From: Microtetraspora niveoalba
Lineage (GTDB): Bacteria > Actinomycetota > Actinomycetes > Streptosporangiales > Streptosporangiaceae
NCBI RefSeq assembly: GCF_001570405.1
Contig: NZ_BBYM01000010.1
Location: forward strand, 50,909 to 114,908
Reading direction: 5' to 3'
Length of the DNA stretch: 64,000 nt
Shown here: one piece after another, positions 42,294 through 51,441 of the stretch
Layout of the letters: every line of letters begins with the position of its first letter
Position numbering within the stretch: position 1 is the stretch's first letter
Made by a program: the position numbers and the translations under genes
The notes under the pieces: model-generated
Database searches by the model: none
Seen by the model: the letters and a program-made list of their open reading frames with translations, nothing else
Told to the model about the DNA's origin: nothing

Positions 42294-42413
42294 TCAGTTC
42301 TCGCTGCCGGTGGCCTCAGTCCACAGGTCCAGCTCGGCGCGGTCCGCCTGCACCTTGCGCCAGACGAGCAGTCCCCCAAGAGCGACCAGCGCGAGAACGA
42401 GCAGCTTCTTCAC
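42294..42413 (-). CDS. DLW-39 family protein
   Basis: 39 residues: one N-terminal membrane helix (KKLLVLALVALGGLLVWRKV) followed by a conserved tail containing AELDLWTEATG. It has exactly the family length, the Asp-Leu-Trp motif and the position beside tRNA-Ala that give the family its name. Function is unknown. It normally lies close to gyrA and the tRNA-Ile/tRNA-Ala genes in actinobacteria, a landmark for the oriC neighbourhood. GTG start. Confidence 0.92.
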   Translation of the reverse strand: MKKLLVLALVALGGLLVWRKVQADRAELDLWTEATGSEN

Positions 42414-42699
42414 GGTGTGACCCCACTTCTTGACGGTCTCACCTGCCGGGTGAGACAACGCCCGGTTCTACGGTTCCTTGCAGCCTAGCAAGTGATCGGC
42501 GTTCAGCCCTGCTCACAGGGGAACCGGTTGGACCTTAATTCAAGGGTCAATCGGCCCGTATGGCAGGCCGTACGCCTGGCGACGCACGGTGTACTGGTGA
42601 GATTGCCCAGGTCACAGATGCGCTAATCCCTGGAGCGCGAGCGGGACCGTCGGATTTTCGGACGGCCGACGTTGACTCCGCCCTGAGCAAAAAACCTTC

Positions 42700-43083
42700 T
42701 CAGGGGATGGCTGCGGAGAGGAGCACGGCCGTGCCCTCGGGTCCGGTGCGGATGCTGACGTCCGCGAGCCGATGCATCAACCAGATTCCCCGGCCGCCGA
42801 AATCGAACCGGGCCAGGCGCTTGCGGTGCAGCGTCCGATCGGGGATGCCAGGCCCGCTGTCGGTGACCTCGCAACGCAGGACGCCCGGCTCCCTCCACAT
42901 CGCGATGCCCCGGGGTGCGATGCCGTACCGGACCGCGTTGGTGACCGCCTCGTGGACGGCGAGGACGAAGTCCTCCAGCGCCGTGCCGACCAGTCCGGCG
43001 GTGCGCGCCGACTCGGTGACCATGTGCCGGACCATGGTGATCGCGCCGCGATCGAACTCCAGGCTCAACAGGGTGCCCGACAC
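42700..43083 (-). CDS. Anti-sigma-type ATP-binding protein (RsbW-like HATPase)
   Basis: 127 residues of a Bergerat-fold ATPase. The N-box is LAVHEAVTNAVRYG, the G1 box is EVTDSGPGIPD and the G2 is GRGIWLMHRLADVS. Actinomycetes carry many such kinases, which control sigma factors through anti-anti-sigma partners or act with DUF397/DUF5753 systems. A DUF397 gene lies 92 bp upstream on the same strand, so co-transcription is plausible. No sigma or STAS gene is nearby. Confidence 0.88.
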   Translation of the reverse strand: MSGTLLSLEFDRGAITMVRHMVTESARTAGLVGTALEDFVLAVHEAVTNAVRYGIAPRGIAMWREPGVLRCEVTDSGPGIPDRTLHRKRLARFDFGGRGIWLMHRLADVSIRTGPEGTAVLLSAAIP

Positions 43084-43175
43084 CTCATCACCGCCTCATG
43101 CCGCCTACCGCTTTCGCTTCTACTTACCGCTCATGCTTGGCTGACACGTCTTGCCGAAAAATCGGTAGAAAAAGG

Positions 43176-43415
43176 TCAGTCGCCGAGCAGGTCGTCGAAC
43201 TCGCCCGCCTTGACGGCGTACGCGAAGAGGCGCAGGTCAGCGGCCGGGTACACGAGCGCGGGCCCCTCCGGGTGCCGCGAGTTGCGCATCGCCACGCCGC
43301 CTCCGGGCAGCGGCGCGAGCTCGACGCAGTTGCCGTTCGGGTTGCTGTGCCGGCTCTTACGCCAGGGAAGGTCGCCCAGTTCGGCGCTCGGCATTCCGTT
43401 GCGGAACTCGCTCAT
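43176..43415 (-). CDS. DUF397 protein
   Basis: 79 residues with the family motif WRKSRHSNPNGNCVELAPLP and the ending MRNSRHPEGPALVYP...FDDLL. DUF397 proteins normally sit beside an XRE/DUF5753 regulator and act with it in development and metabolism control. Here that partner is absent. The only DUF5753 in the window is the truncated copy about 9 kb away in the accessory region. ATG at 43415 is the conserved start, and the ATPase gene follows. Confidence 0.92.
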   Translation of the reverse strand: MSEFRNGMPSAELGDLPWRKSRHSNPNGNCVELAPLPGGGVAMRNSRHPEGPALVYPAADLRLFAYAVKAGEFDDLLGD

Positions 43416-43529
43416 CCATGCCTCACTCTCTTGTTGATCATGGGCAAGAATACGTCCCTCTACATTTGCACGTGCATCGGTACATGCAGCGGCAAATGCG
43501 CGAGCCATGCCGAACCGGCAGCGTACGAA

Positions 43530-44264
43530 CTAGCGCGAGGTGCGGGCGCGGACCAGGATGAAGGCCACCACGAGCAGCACGCCGAACGCGACCCCGACGA
43601 GGAAGCCGGAGGCGCCGTCCCGGGCTCCCAGGCTGATCCCCAGGACGCCGACCAGGGCCAGCACCAGGAGGTACACGGTGGTGAAGACGTAGAACCGGCG
43701 GCCGAAGAAGGTCCGCCGCCCGGGCGCCTCCGGCGGCGAGGCGACCTCCGCGGCCGGTCCCGCGCTGGCGGAGGCCGGACGCTTGAAATATTCGTAGTAC
43801 ATCCAGGCGCCGCACGGCTCCCAGCCGTCGGGGGCGAGGCGGTCGCTCAGGGCGCGCCGCCCGGCGATCGGCACCCGCTCCCGGCGGTACTCCCACTGGA
43901 GCGGCCGCTCGGCGTCGCGGCGGCAGACGAACCGGCCGAGGCCGTCGACCCGCTGGACCTCCCAGCCCTGCCGACCGAAGTGGTCGAGCATCTGCCTGTC
44001 CTGGAAGATGTCGGCCGTCCACCGCCACTCGCTCGCCCGCGGCGGGGCCTCGTCCTCGCCGGCCGTACGCGCGGTGAGCTCGGCGGCGAAGTCGGCCGCG
44101 GGGCCGAACTCGGCCTCGGGCTCCGTACCGGTCTCGTCGAGGTGGGCGGCGAGGTCGTCGATCGTGGCGGCCACCCGGTCCGCCGGCACACCCGCAGCGC
44201 GCAACCGCTCCGTCAGTTCCTCGAAGTAGTCGAGGGAGCCCGTGTGATCAGAGTTGCCCGTCAT
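43530..44264 (-). CDS. PadR-linked membrane protein with DUF2812-like domain
   Basis: 244 residues. The N-terminal helices (YFEELTERLRAAGVPADRVAA, then DDLAAHLDE) resemble the HAAS/DUF1700 signalling domain found after PadR genes. A central DUF2812-like beta domain follows (DHFGRQGWEVQRVDGLGRFVC, WEYRRERVP and GWEPCGAWMYYEYFKRP). Two C-terminal membrane helices end with a basic tail. Its ATG overlaps the PadR stop (ATGA), so the two are translationally coupled. It is probably a membrane partner or target of the regulator. Confidence 0.8.
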   Translation of the reverse strand: MTGNSDHTGSLDYFEELTERLRAAGVPADRVAATIDDLAAHLDETGTEPEAEFGPAADFAAELTARTAGEDEAPPRASEWRWTADIFQDRQMLDHFGRQGWEVQRVDGLGRFVCRRDAERPLQWEYRRERVPIAGRRALSDRLAPDGWEPCGAWMYYEYFKRPASASAGPAAEVASPPEAPGRRTFFGRRFYVFTTVYLLVLALVGVLGISLGARDGASGFLVGVAFGVLLVVAFILVRARTSR

Positions 44265-44599
44265 TCGATCTTTCCCTTGGACAGCACGGCGCGTACGGAG
44301 TCGTCGAACGCCAGCCACAGCCGGCCCTGCTCCTCGAGGGTCCGGTGGCCCTCCTCGGTGAGGCTGTAGTAGCGGCGGCCCGGCCCCCTCTCGGTGGCCC
44401 GGAACTCGGCCGCCACCAGCCCCGCCTCCTCCAGCCGGTTGAGCACGGGGTAGAGCGTGCCGCCCCTGATCTGGCCCAGCCCGGCTCCCGCCAGTGTCTT
44501 GGCGATCTCGTATCCGTAGTTCTCGCCCTCGGTCAGGCTGGCGAGCACCAGGAGGTCGAGGACGCCCTTGAGCCAGCTCGCGCGTCGGTCGGTGGCCAT
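44261..44599 (-). CDS. PadR-family transcriptional regulator
   Basis: 112 residues of the short PadR-s2 type. The winged HTH runs LKGVLDLLVLASLTEGENYGY, then EIAKTLAG, RGGTLYPVLNRLEEAGLVAAE and GPGRRYYSLTEEGHRTL. It lies 4 bp after the CPBP gene and overlaps the DUF2812-like gene. The three form one operon, probably autorepressed at the dyad upstream of the CPBP gene. Confidence 0.93.
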   Translation of the reverse strand: MATDRRASWLKGVLDLLVLASLTEGENYGYEIAKTLAGAGLGQIRGGTLYPVLNRLEEAGLVAAEFRATERGPGRRYYSLTEEGHRTLEEQGRLWLAFDDSVRAVLSKGKIE

Positions 44600-44603
44600 G
44601 CGC

Positions 44604-45362
44604 TCATCCTCGCACCGGTTCGATCGCCCCTGTGTCGGCACGTCCGGCCCGTGTGGGGGCGGGCACGAGGAGCAGACCGCGCAGGTCGATGAGGACGTGG
44701 GCGATGATCGGGATGAGCAGGCTGCCCTGGGAGAGGTACATCCCGGTCAGGGCGCACCCGAGCAGGGCCACCATGATCATGCCCTTCCAGCCCTGGTACC
44801 AGTGGCCGGCGACGAAGACGACCAGAGCCGCTCCGGCGGCCACCTTGACGTCGAGGCCGAACACGCCCACGCCGAGCGCGATGAGGAAGCCGCGATAGAG
44901 CACCTCCTCGCAGACACCCGCGGTCACCGCCATGGCGGCCGCGGCCCAGCGCTCGGCCGTCGTACGCGGCAACATCGCGCTGAAGGCGGCCTGGCCGGGG
45001 ATGTCGCGGCCCGACTTCGCCCGGCGCCGGAGCACCACGGTCACGACGGCCAGGCCGATCGTCGCCCCGACGACCATTCCGGTGACGTGGGAACCGCCGC
45101 CGGGCGGCGCCACGAGGCCCAGGTCGGCGAGGCCGACGCCCGGCGACATCGCGGCGAGGACGAGCGCGACCGCCATCAGGCCCCACGACTCTGCGATCCA
45201 GGAGCGGAACATCCGCAGGAGCGCCCGGGGGTCGCCGTCCCGGTGGCGGACCAGCCTCTCGTACGAGCGCCTGCCCAGCCAGGGGGTGAGGAGCAGCAGG
45301 TACGCCACCAGCGGGGCGGCGAGCCAGGCGGCGAGGGTGGAGAACTCGGGGGAGATCGTCAT
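44604..45362 (-). CDS. CPBP-family intramembrane glutamic protease
   Basis: 252 residues and about seven membrane helices. The Abi/CPBP signature is complete: EEVLYRG (Glu-Glu-x3-Arg), the central FVAGHWYQG His, and AHVLIDLR with His and Asp. Such proteases act on membrane substrates, and some confer self-immunity to bacteriocins or prenylated peptides. Leading a PadR operon suggests an inducible envelope function. The promoter upstream is well formed. Confidence 0.88.
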   Translation of the reverse strand: MTISPEFSTLAAWLAAPLVAYLLLLTPWLGRRSYERLVRHRDGDPRALLRMFRSWIAESWGLMAVALVLAAMSPGVGLADLGLVAPPGGGSHVTGMVVGATIGLAVVTVVLRRRAKSGRDIPGQAAFSAMLPRTTAERWAAAAMAVTAGVCEEVLYRGFLIALGVGVFGLDVKVAAGAALVVFVAGHWYQGWKGMIMVALLGCALTGMYLSQGSLLIPIIAHVLIDLRGLLLVPAPTRAGRADTGAIEPVRG

Positions 45363-45397
45363 CGCCGTGTCCTTTCATTCGTAGCGTGACGATCTAA

Positions 45398-45431
45398 ACC
45401 GTAGAACAACCTAGTTAGGATTACAACCTAG
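45398..45431 (-). promoter_or_regulatory. Promoter and operator-like repeats of the CPBP-PadR operon
   Basis: On the minus strand TTGTAA (45421-45426) and TACGGT (45398-45403) are spaced 17 bp. Between and over them lie two direct copies of CTAGGTTGT (plus-strand ACAACCTAG at 45406-45414 and 45423-45431) and a CCTAGTTAGG dyad, good candidates for PadR binding. Confidence 0.65.
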
Positions 45432-45643
45432 ATGAGATCGCGAGTACGGATGAAGGCGGACGGAGAGCCGCGAAGCGGATCGTGCTCCGGGACCACAGCT
45501 CCGCCACAGGGCGGCGCCGCCATCCCCGGCCGGCGCCGCGACGCTCCGCCGTCGTTTCCGCCGCGCGGCGGGGCAACTCCTACGGGGCACCGGCAGACGT
45601 CCGCCCGGGCATGACCTGGGCCGACGAGGGTAAGTGCGGGCCC

Positions 45644-47407
45644 ATGGCTCGAATAGCGTCGGAATCTCTGATCGAACGGCTGGCCGCCTGGGGCGTGGAG
45701 ACGGTCTTCGGGCTGCCCGGCGACGGCATCAACGGGATCATGGAGGGGCTGAGACGCCACCAGGACAAGGTGCGTTTCCTCCTGGTCCATCACGAGGAGG
45801 CGGCGGCCTTCATGGCCACCGCCCACGCGAAGGCCACCGGCCGGATCGGCGTGTGCCTGGCGACGTCGGGCCCCGGGGGCGTCCACCTGCTCAACGGCCT
45901 GTACGACGCGAAGCTCGACCACGTGCCCGTGCTGGCGATCACCGGGATGCAGGAGACCTCCGTGCTCGGCACCGGCTACCAGCAGGAGGTGCACCTGGAG
46001 CGCCTGTACGAGGACGTCACCGTCTACAACGAGATGATCTACAACCCGGTGCAGCTCCCCGCGCTGGTGGACATCGCGATCAGGACGGCGTACGCGCGGC
46101 GCGGGGTGGCCCACCTGACCCTGCCGAACGACATCCAGGTCGCGCCCGCCGGCGCGGACCCCTGGGAGCACGTGGCGCCGGCCCGGCCGCCGGAGACCGC
46201 GCCCGTCTATCTCCGGCCGCCGGCCCGGCCGCGCGAGGCCGACCTGGAGCAGGCCGCGACCGTGCTGAACTCCGCCGAACGGCCCGCGATGCTGGTCGGC
46301 GCGGGGGCGCTGCACGCGCGCGAGGAGGTCCTCGCCGTGGCCGAACGGCTCGGCGCGCCGGTGATCAAGACGCTCCCCGGCAAGGCGGTGATCCCGGACG
46401 ACTCGCCGTACACGACGGGCGGGATCGGGCTGCTCGGCACGCGGCCGAGCGAGGAACTGGTCGACGACGTGGACGTGCTGTTCATGGTCGGCACGAACTT
46501 CCCCTACACCAAGCACCTGCCGCCGCCGGGGAAGGTCAAGGTGGTGCAGTTGGAGGTGGACCCGTCGCGGGCGGGCGTCCGGATCCCCACCGACGTGCCG
46601 GTCATCGGCGACGCCAGGGAGGGCCTGCGCGCGCTGCTGCCGATGCTCACCGAGCACGACCACGCCCATCTCCAGAAATATCAGGAGAAGATGAGGTCCT
46701 GGCGGTCGGACATGGAGGCGCTGGAGAGCCCCGAGCGCGACCCGGTCGCCCCGCAGTACCTCATGTCGGTCATCGACGACCTCGCGACCGACGACGCGAT
46801 CCTCACCTGCGACAGCGGCACCATCGCCACCTGGGCGGCCCGGCACTGGACGATCAGGGGGAACCGGGGCTTCTACCTCTCCGGCAACCTCGCCACGATG
46901 GCGCCCGGCCTGCCGTACGCGGTGGCGATGCAGCACGCATTCCCGGGGCGGCAGGTGATCGCGTTCGTCGGCGACGGCGGGTTCGCCATGCTGATGGCCG
47001 AGTTCCTCACCGCCGCGCAGCACAACCTGCCGATCACGGTCGTGATCAACAACAACAACTCGCTCGGCCAGATCCTCTGGGAGCAGATGGTGCTCGGCTA
47101 TCCGGAGCACGGCGTGCGCTTCAACGAGCCGTGGCCCGACTTCTCGGTGTGGGCCCGCGCCTGCCACGGCTTCGGGGCGAAGGTCACCCGCGCCGCCGAC
47201 GTCGCCTCGGCGATCAGGGAGGCGCTGGCGCACGACGGGCCCGCGCTCGTGGACGTGAACGTCGACCCGAACGAGCCGCCGATGCCGGGCAAGGTGACGT
47301 ACCAGCAGGCCAAGAAGTTCACCGAGGCGTTCCTGCGCGGCCAGCCGCACAAGGCGGCGATCGCGACCACGTTGTTCAAGGACCGGATCCAGCAGATGGG
47401 CGACTAG
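45644..47407 (+). CDS. Pyruvate-oxidase-like thiamine diphosphate enzyme
   Basis: 587 residues with three ThDP-family domains. The PYR domain has the catalytic Glu in LLVHHEEAAAFMA and the start VETVFGLPGDGINGIMEGL. The central FAD/nucleotide-type domain is at about 190-340. The PP domain has the cofactor motif GDGGFAMLMAEFLTA...NNNNSL. Closest in style to PoxB-type pyruvate oxidases, which decarboxylate pyruvate to acetate or acetyl phosphate. The acceptor (quinone or oxygen) is undetermined. It is first in a four-gene operon, with the next gene 3 bp downstream. ATG 45611 is an in-frame alternative start. Confidence 0.88.
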   Translation: MARIASESLIERLAAWGVETVFGLPGDGINGIMEGLRRHQDKVRFLLVHHEEAAAFMATAHAKATGRIGVCLATSGPGGVHLLNGLYDAKLDHVPVLAITGMQETSVLGTGYQQEVHLERLYEDVTVYNEMIYNPVQLPALVDIAIRTAYARRGVAHLTLPNDIQVAPAGADPWEHVAPARPPETAPVYLRPPARPREADLEQAATVLNSAERPAMLVGAGALHAREEVLAVAERLGAPVIKTLPGKAVIPDDSPYTTGGIGLLGTRPSEELVDDVDVLFMVGTNFPYTKHLPPPGKVKVVQLEVDPSRAGVRIPTDVPVIGDAREGLRALLPMLTEHDHAHLQKYQEKMRSWRSDMEALESPERDPVAPQYLMSVIDDLATDDAILTCDSGTIATWAARHWTIRGNRGFYLSGNLATMAPGLPYAVAMQHAFPGRQVIAFVGDGGFAMLMAEFLTAAQHNLPITVVINNNNSLGQILWEQMVLGYPEHGVRFNEPWPDFSVWARACHGFGAKVTRAADVASAIREALAHDGPALVDVNVDPNEPPMPGKVTYQQAKKFTEAFLRGQPHKAAIATTLFKDRIQQMGD

Positions 47408-47410
47408 ATC

Positions 47411-50332
47411 ATGGCTTCGCGCAACCTTCTGCTCGAACGCGAGCTGCGCCGCCGTGTGGACGGCGAGGTCAGGTTCGACGACGGCAGCCGGGCGCTGTAC
47501 GCCACGGACGCGAGCAACTACCGCCAGGTGCCGGTCGGCGTCGTCGTCCCGCGTACGGTGGAGGCCGCCGTGGACGCGGTGGCGGTGTGCCGTGAGCACG
47601 ACGTCCCCGTGCTGTCGCGCGGCGGCGGCACCAGCCTCGGCGGCCAGTGCTGCAACGCGGCCGTCGTGATCGACTGGTCGAAGTACTGCGACCGGGTCGT
47701 CGAGATCGACCCGGACGCGAAGACCGTGACCGTCGAGCCGGGCATCGTGCTCGACACGCTCAACGCGCGCACCGCCGAGCACGACCTCATGATCGGCCCG
47801 CGCCCGGCCACGCACGACCACTGCACGATCGGCGGGATGCTCGGCAACAACTCCTGCGGGTCGACCGCCCAGGCGTACGGCAAGATGTCCGACAACGTGC
47901 TCGGGCTCGACGTGCTGACGTACGACGGCGACCGCTTCTGGGCGGGCCCCGGGGGAGGCGACGGCGTGCCGCCGCGGATCACCGCGCGGCTGCGCTCGAT
48001 CGCCGAGCGGTACGGCGAGGAGATCCGGCGCCGCTTCCCCGACATCCCGCGCCGGGTCTCGGGATACAACCTCGACGCCCTCCTGCCGGAGAACGGGTTC
48101 GACCTCGCGAACGCGCTGGTCGGGTCGGAGTCGACGCTGGTGACGATCCTGCGGGCGCGGATGCGGCTGGTGGACCGGCCGAAGGCGCGGGCGATGGTGG
48201 TCTTCGGCTTCCCGTCGATCTTCGAGGCGGCGGACGCGGTGCCGTCGATCCTGCCGCACCGGCCGCTCGCCCTGGAGGGGCTGGACGACAAGCTGATCGG
48301 CTTCGAGAAGCGCAAGCACCTCAACGCCGAGGCGCTGCGGCTGCTGCCCGAGGGCGCGGGCTGGCTGGTCGTCATATTCGGCGGGGACGACCAGGACGAG
48401 GCGGACAGCAGGGCGCGGGCGCTGGCCGACGAGCTCGGCCACGCGGTGCGCTTCTTCGACGACCCCAAGCACGAGGACGAGCTGTGGCAGGTGCGCGAGG
48501 CCGGCCTCGGCGCGACCGCCTGGGTGCCGCTCGAACCCGACACCTGGCCCGGCTGGGAGGACTCCGCGGTGGGCCCGGACGACCTCGGCGCCTACCTGCG
48601 CGACATGCACCGGCTCCAGGAGGAGTACGGCTACGCCGAGGCGTCCTCGCTGTACGGGCACTTCGGGCAGGCGTGTGTACACACCCGCATCCCGTTCGAC
48701 CTGGTCACCGCAGACGGGATCAGGAAATATCGGGAGTTCATCGAGCGGGCGGCCGACCTGGCCGTCTCCTACAACGGGTCCCTCTCGGGAGAGCACGGCG
48801 ACGGGCAGGCCCGCGGCGAGTTGTGGCCACGCATGTTCGGCGCCGAGCTCATGCCGGCGTTCGCCGAGTTCAAGTCCGTCTTCGACCCGAACGAGCGGAT
48901 GAGCCCGGGGAAGCTGATCCGCCTCTCGGGGGCGGAGCCGTACCGGATGGACGAGAACCTGCGCCTGGGCACGGACTACGCGCCGCCCGACCTCGACACG
49001 CACTTCGCCTATCCGCACGACCGGGGCTCGTTCGCGCGCGCCGCGCTGCGCTGCGTGGGCGTGGGCAAGTGCCGCCACGAGAAGGGCGGCGTCATGTGCC
49101 CGAGCTACCGCGCCACACGTGAGGAGAAGCACTCCACCCGGGGCCGCGCCCGGCTGCTGTTCGAGATGGTGAACGGCGGCGTCATCGACGACGGCTGGCG
49201 GTCCGAGGCCGTCATGGACGCCCTCGACCTGTGCCTCGCCTGCAAGGGCTGCAAGAGCGACTGCCCCGTCAACGTGGACATGGCGACCTACAAGGCCGAG
49301 TTCATGGCCCACCACTACGCCGGACGGCTCCGCCCGCGCGCGCACTACTCCATGGGCTGGCTGCCGGTGTGGGCGCGGTTGGCGGCGTTCGCGCCCGGCC
49401 TGGTCAACCTCCTCACCCGGACGCCGCCGCTCGACGCCCTGGTCAAGCGTGTCGGCGGCATCGCGCCCGAACGGACCCTCCCGGCCTTCGCCGCCGCCAG
49501 GTTCAGCCGGGCCTACCGCCGCCGCGGGCCGCGCGGCGACGGCCACCGGGGTGAGGTGCTGCTGTGGCCGGACACCTTCACCGACAACTTCCACCCGGAG
49601 GTCGGCGCCGCCGCCGTCCGGGTCCTGGAGCGGGCGGGGTTCACCGTACGGCTGCCGCGCGCGGCGGCGTGCTGCGGCCTGACCTGGATCTCCACCGGGC
49701 AGCTCGGCGTCGCGCGCAAGGTGATCGAGCGCACGCTCGGGGTGCTGCGCGACGAGATCAGGGCGGGCCTCCCGATCGTCGGCCTCGAACCGTCCTGCAC
49801 CGCCGTGTTCCGCGCCGACGCGGCCGAGCTGATGCCGCACGACCTCGACGTCAGGCGGCTGCGCGACCAGACGCGCACGCTCGCCGAGCTGCTGGACGAG
49901 CACGGCGTGGAGCCGCCGCCGATGGACCGCGACGTGATCGCGCAGCCGCACTGCCACCAGCACGCGGTGATGCGGTTCGACGCCGACCGGCGGCTGCTGG
50001 AGGCGAGCGGCGCCCGGCTGACCGTGCTCGACGCCGGATGTTGCGGCCTCGCCGGGAACTTCGGGTTCGAGGACGGCCACCACGCCGTGTCCATGGCCTG
50101 CGCCGAGGACGCCCTGCTGCCCGCGCTGCGTGCCGCACCGGCCGACGCGGTCGTCCTCGCCGACGGGTTCAGCTGCCGTACGCAGATCGAGGAGGCGGGG
50201 ATCGGGCGGCATCCGGTCCATCTCGCCGAGGTCCTGGACGCGGCCTGGCGGGCCGCCCTGGCCGGCGCGCTGCCCCGGCAGGCGCGCCGTACGGTGCCGG
50301 TGCCCGCGGATCGGACCCCCGGAACACGATGA
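47411..50332 (+). CDS. FAD-linked and Fe-S 2-hydroxyacid dehydrogenase (D-lactate/YdiJ type)
   Basis: 973 residues. The N-terminal FAD_binding_4 domain has SRGGGTSLGGQ and IGGMLGNNSCGS. A GlcD-type oxidase domain follows (...LSGEHGDGQARG). Two [4Fe-4S] motifs come next (CVGVGKCRHEKGGVMCPSYR and CLACKGCKSDCP), then two CCG domains (ACCGLTW and DAGCCGLAGNFGFE). This fused GlcD-GlpC layout is that of membrane-associated dehydrogenases oxidising D-lactate or D-2-hydroxyglutarate to 2-oxoacids. Paired with a pyruvate-oxidase-like enzyme, D-lactate is a sensible substrate (inference). Its stop overlaps the next start (ATGA). Confidence 0.88.
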   Translation: MASRNLLLERELRRRVDGEVRFDDGSRALYATDASNYRQVPVGVVVPRTVEAAVDAVAVCREHDVPVLSRGGGTSLGGQCCNAAVVIDWSKYCDRVVEIDPDAKTVTVEPGIVLDTLNARTAEHDLMIGPRPATHDHCTIGGMLGNNSCGSTAQAYGKMSDNVLGLDVLTYDGDRFWAGPGGGDGVPPRITARLRSIAERYGEEIRRRFPDIPRRVSGYNLDALLPENGFDLANALVGSESTLVTILRARMRLVDRPKARAMVVFGFPSIFEAADAVPSILPHRPLALEGLDDKLIGFEKRKHLNAEALRLLPEGAGWLVVIFGGDDQDEADSRARALADELGHAVRFFDDPKHEDELWQVREAGLGATAWVPLEPDTWPGWEDSAVGPDDLGAYLRDMHRLQEEYGYAEASSLYGHFGQACVHTRIPFDLVTADGIRKYREFIERAADLAVSYNGSLSGEHGDGQARGELWPRMFGAELMPAFAEFKSVFDPNERMSPGKLIRLSGAEPYRMDENLRLGTDYAPPDLDTHFAYPHDRGSFARAALRCVGVGKCRHEKGGVMCPSYRATREEKHSTRGRARLLFEMVNGGVIDDGWRSEAVMDALDLCLACKGCKSDCPVNVDMATYKAEFMAHHYAGRLRPRAHYSMGWLPVWARLAAFAPGLVNLLTRTPPLDALVKRVGGIAPERTLPAFAAARFSRAYRRRGPRGDGHRGEVLLWPDTFTDNFHPEVGAAAVRVLERAGFTVRLPRAAACCGLTWISTGQLGVARKVIERTLGVLRDEIRAGLPIVGLEPSCTAVFRADAAELMPHDLDVRRLRDQTRTLAELLDEHGVEPPPMDRDVIAQPHCHQHAVMRFDADRRLLEASGARLTVLDAGCCGLAGNFGFEDGHHAVSMACAEDALLPALRAAPADAVVLADGFSCRTQIEEAGIGRHPVHLAEVLDAAWRAALAGALPRQARRTVPVPADRTPGTR

Positions 50333-51441
50333 CGCCGATCCGGAGCCTGCGCGCCGCCACGTACGTCGTGCCGACGGACCGGCCGGAGGCCGACGGCACG
50401 CTGGCCTGGGACCGCACGACCGTCGTCGTGGTGCAGGTCACCGGAGGCGGGCAGACGGGCCTCGGCTGGACGTACGGCGCCGCCGCCTGCGCCGCCGTCG
50501 CGTGCGACACGCTGGCGCCGGTCGTGTTCGGGCGGAACGCGTTCGACGTGCCCACCGCGTTCCAGGAGATGGTCCGCAAGGTGCGCAACGACGGCCGGGC
50601 CGGCGTGTGCGGGTACGCCGTCTCGGCCGTCGAGACCGCGCTGTGGGACCTGAAGGCACGGCTGCTCGGCGTGCCGCTGTGCGCGCTGTTCGGCCAGGCG
50701 GCGGACGGGGTGCGCGTCTACGGAAGCGGCGGGTTCACCACCTATCCGCACGCGGTCCTCGCCGAGCAGCTCGGCGGCTGGGTCCACGACCGGGGCATCC
50801 CGCGCGTGAAGCTCAAGATCGGCGAGAGCTGGGGCACGCGGGAGGATCGCGACCTCCAGCGTGTACGGCAGGCCCGCGACGCCATCGGCTCCGGCGCCGA
50901 GCTGTACGTCGACGCCAACGGCGCGTACACGCCCAAGCAGGCGATCCGGCTCGGCCGCGTGATGGAGGAGTGGGACGTCCGCTGGTTCGAGGAGCCGGTC
51001 TCCTCCGACGATCTCCACGGGTTGCGCCGGGTCCGCGACGCGGTGCGCGCCGACGTCGCGGCGGGGGAGTACGGCTGCGACCCGTACACCTTCCGGCGGC
51101 TCGCCCGGGTCGTGGACTGCCTGCAGATCGACGTCACCCGCTGCGGCGGGATGCTGGAGTGGCGGCGGGCCGCCGCGCTGGCCGCCGCGCGCGGCCTGGA
51201 GGTGTCCGGGCACTGCGCGCCGCAGCTCCACCTGCACGTCGCGCTCGCGACCCCGAACGTCCGGCACCTGGAGTGGTTCCACGACCACGTCAGGATCGAG
51301 TCGATGTTCTTCGACGGCTTCCGCGAGCCGGTCGAGGGTGTGCTGCGGCCCGACCCGTCCCGGCCCGGTCTCGGTCTCGACCTGCGTGAGGCGGACGTGG
51401 CGAGGTACCGGACGGGAGGCGCCGATGCCACGGGCGATTGA
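50329..51441 (+). CDS. Enolase-superfamily enzyme (mandelate racemase-like)
   Basis: 370 residues. A capping domain (about 1-120) is followed by a beta/alpha barrel with catalytic Lys in VKLKIG (KxK) and metal ligands in DANGAY, FEEPV and AGEYGCD. The terminal SGHCAPQLH His is also present. The KxK/His set marks acid-sugar dehydratases or racemases. The exact sugar acid is unknown. It overlaps its neighbours by 4 and 17 bp, so it is tightly coupled in the operon. It may feed 2-keto acids into the two preceding enzymes (inference). Confidence 0.87.
   Translation: MTPIRSLRAATYVVPTDRPEADGTLAWDRTTVVVVQVTGGGQTGLGWTYGAAACAAVACDTLAPVVFGRNAFDVPTAFQEMVRKVRNDGRAGVCGYAVSAVETALWDLKARLLGVPLCALFGQAADGVRVYGSGGFTTYPHAVLAEQLGGWVHDRGIPRVKLKIGESWGTREDRDLQRVRQARDAIGSGAELYVDANGAYTPKQAIRLGRVMEEWDVRWFEEPVSSDDLHGLRRVRDAVRADVAAGEYGCDPYTFRRLARVVDCLQIDVTRCGGMLEWRRAAALAAARGLEVSGHCAPQLHLHVALATPNVRHLEWFHDHVRIESMFFDGFREPVEGVLRPDPSRPGLGLDLREADVARYRTGGADATGD

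Noticed and set aside
45428-50221. 1597-residue open frame on the minus strand
   Set aside because: It is the antisense shadow of the pyruvate-oxidase-like and dehydrogenase genes. It is His/Arg/Val-rich, has no domain, and exists only because high third-position GC removes stop codons.
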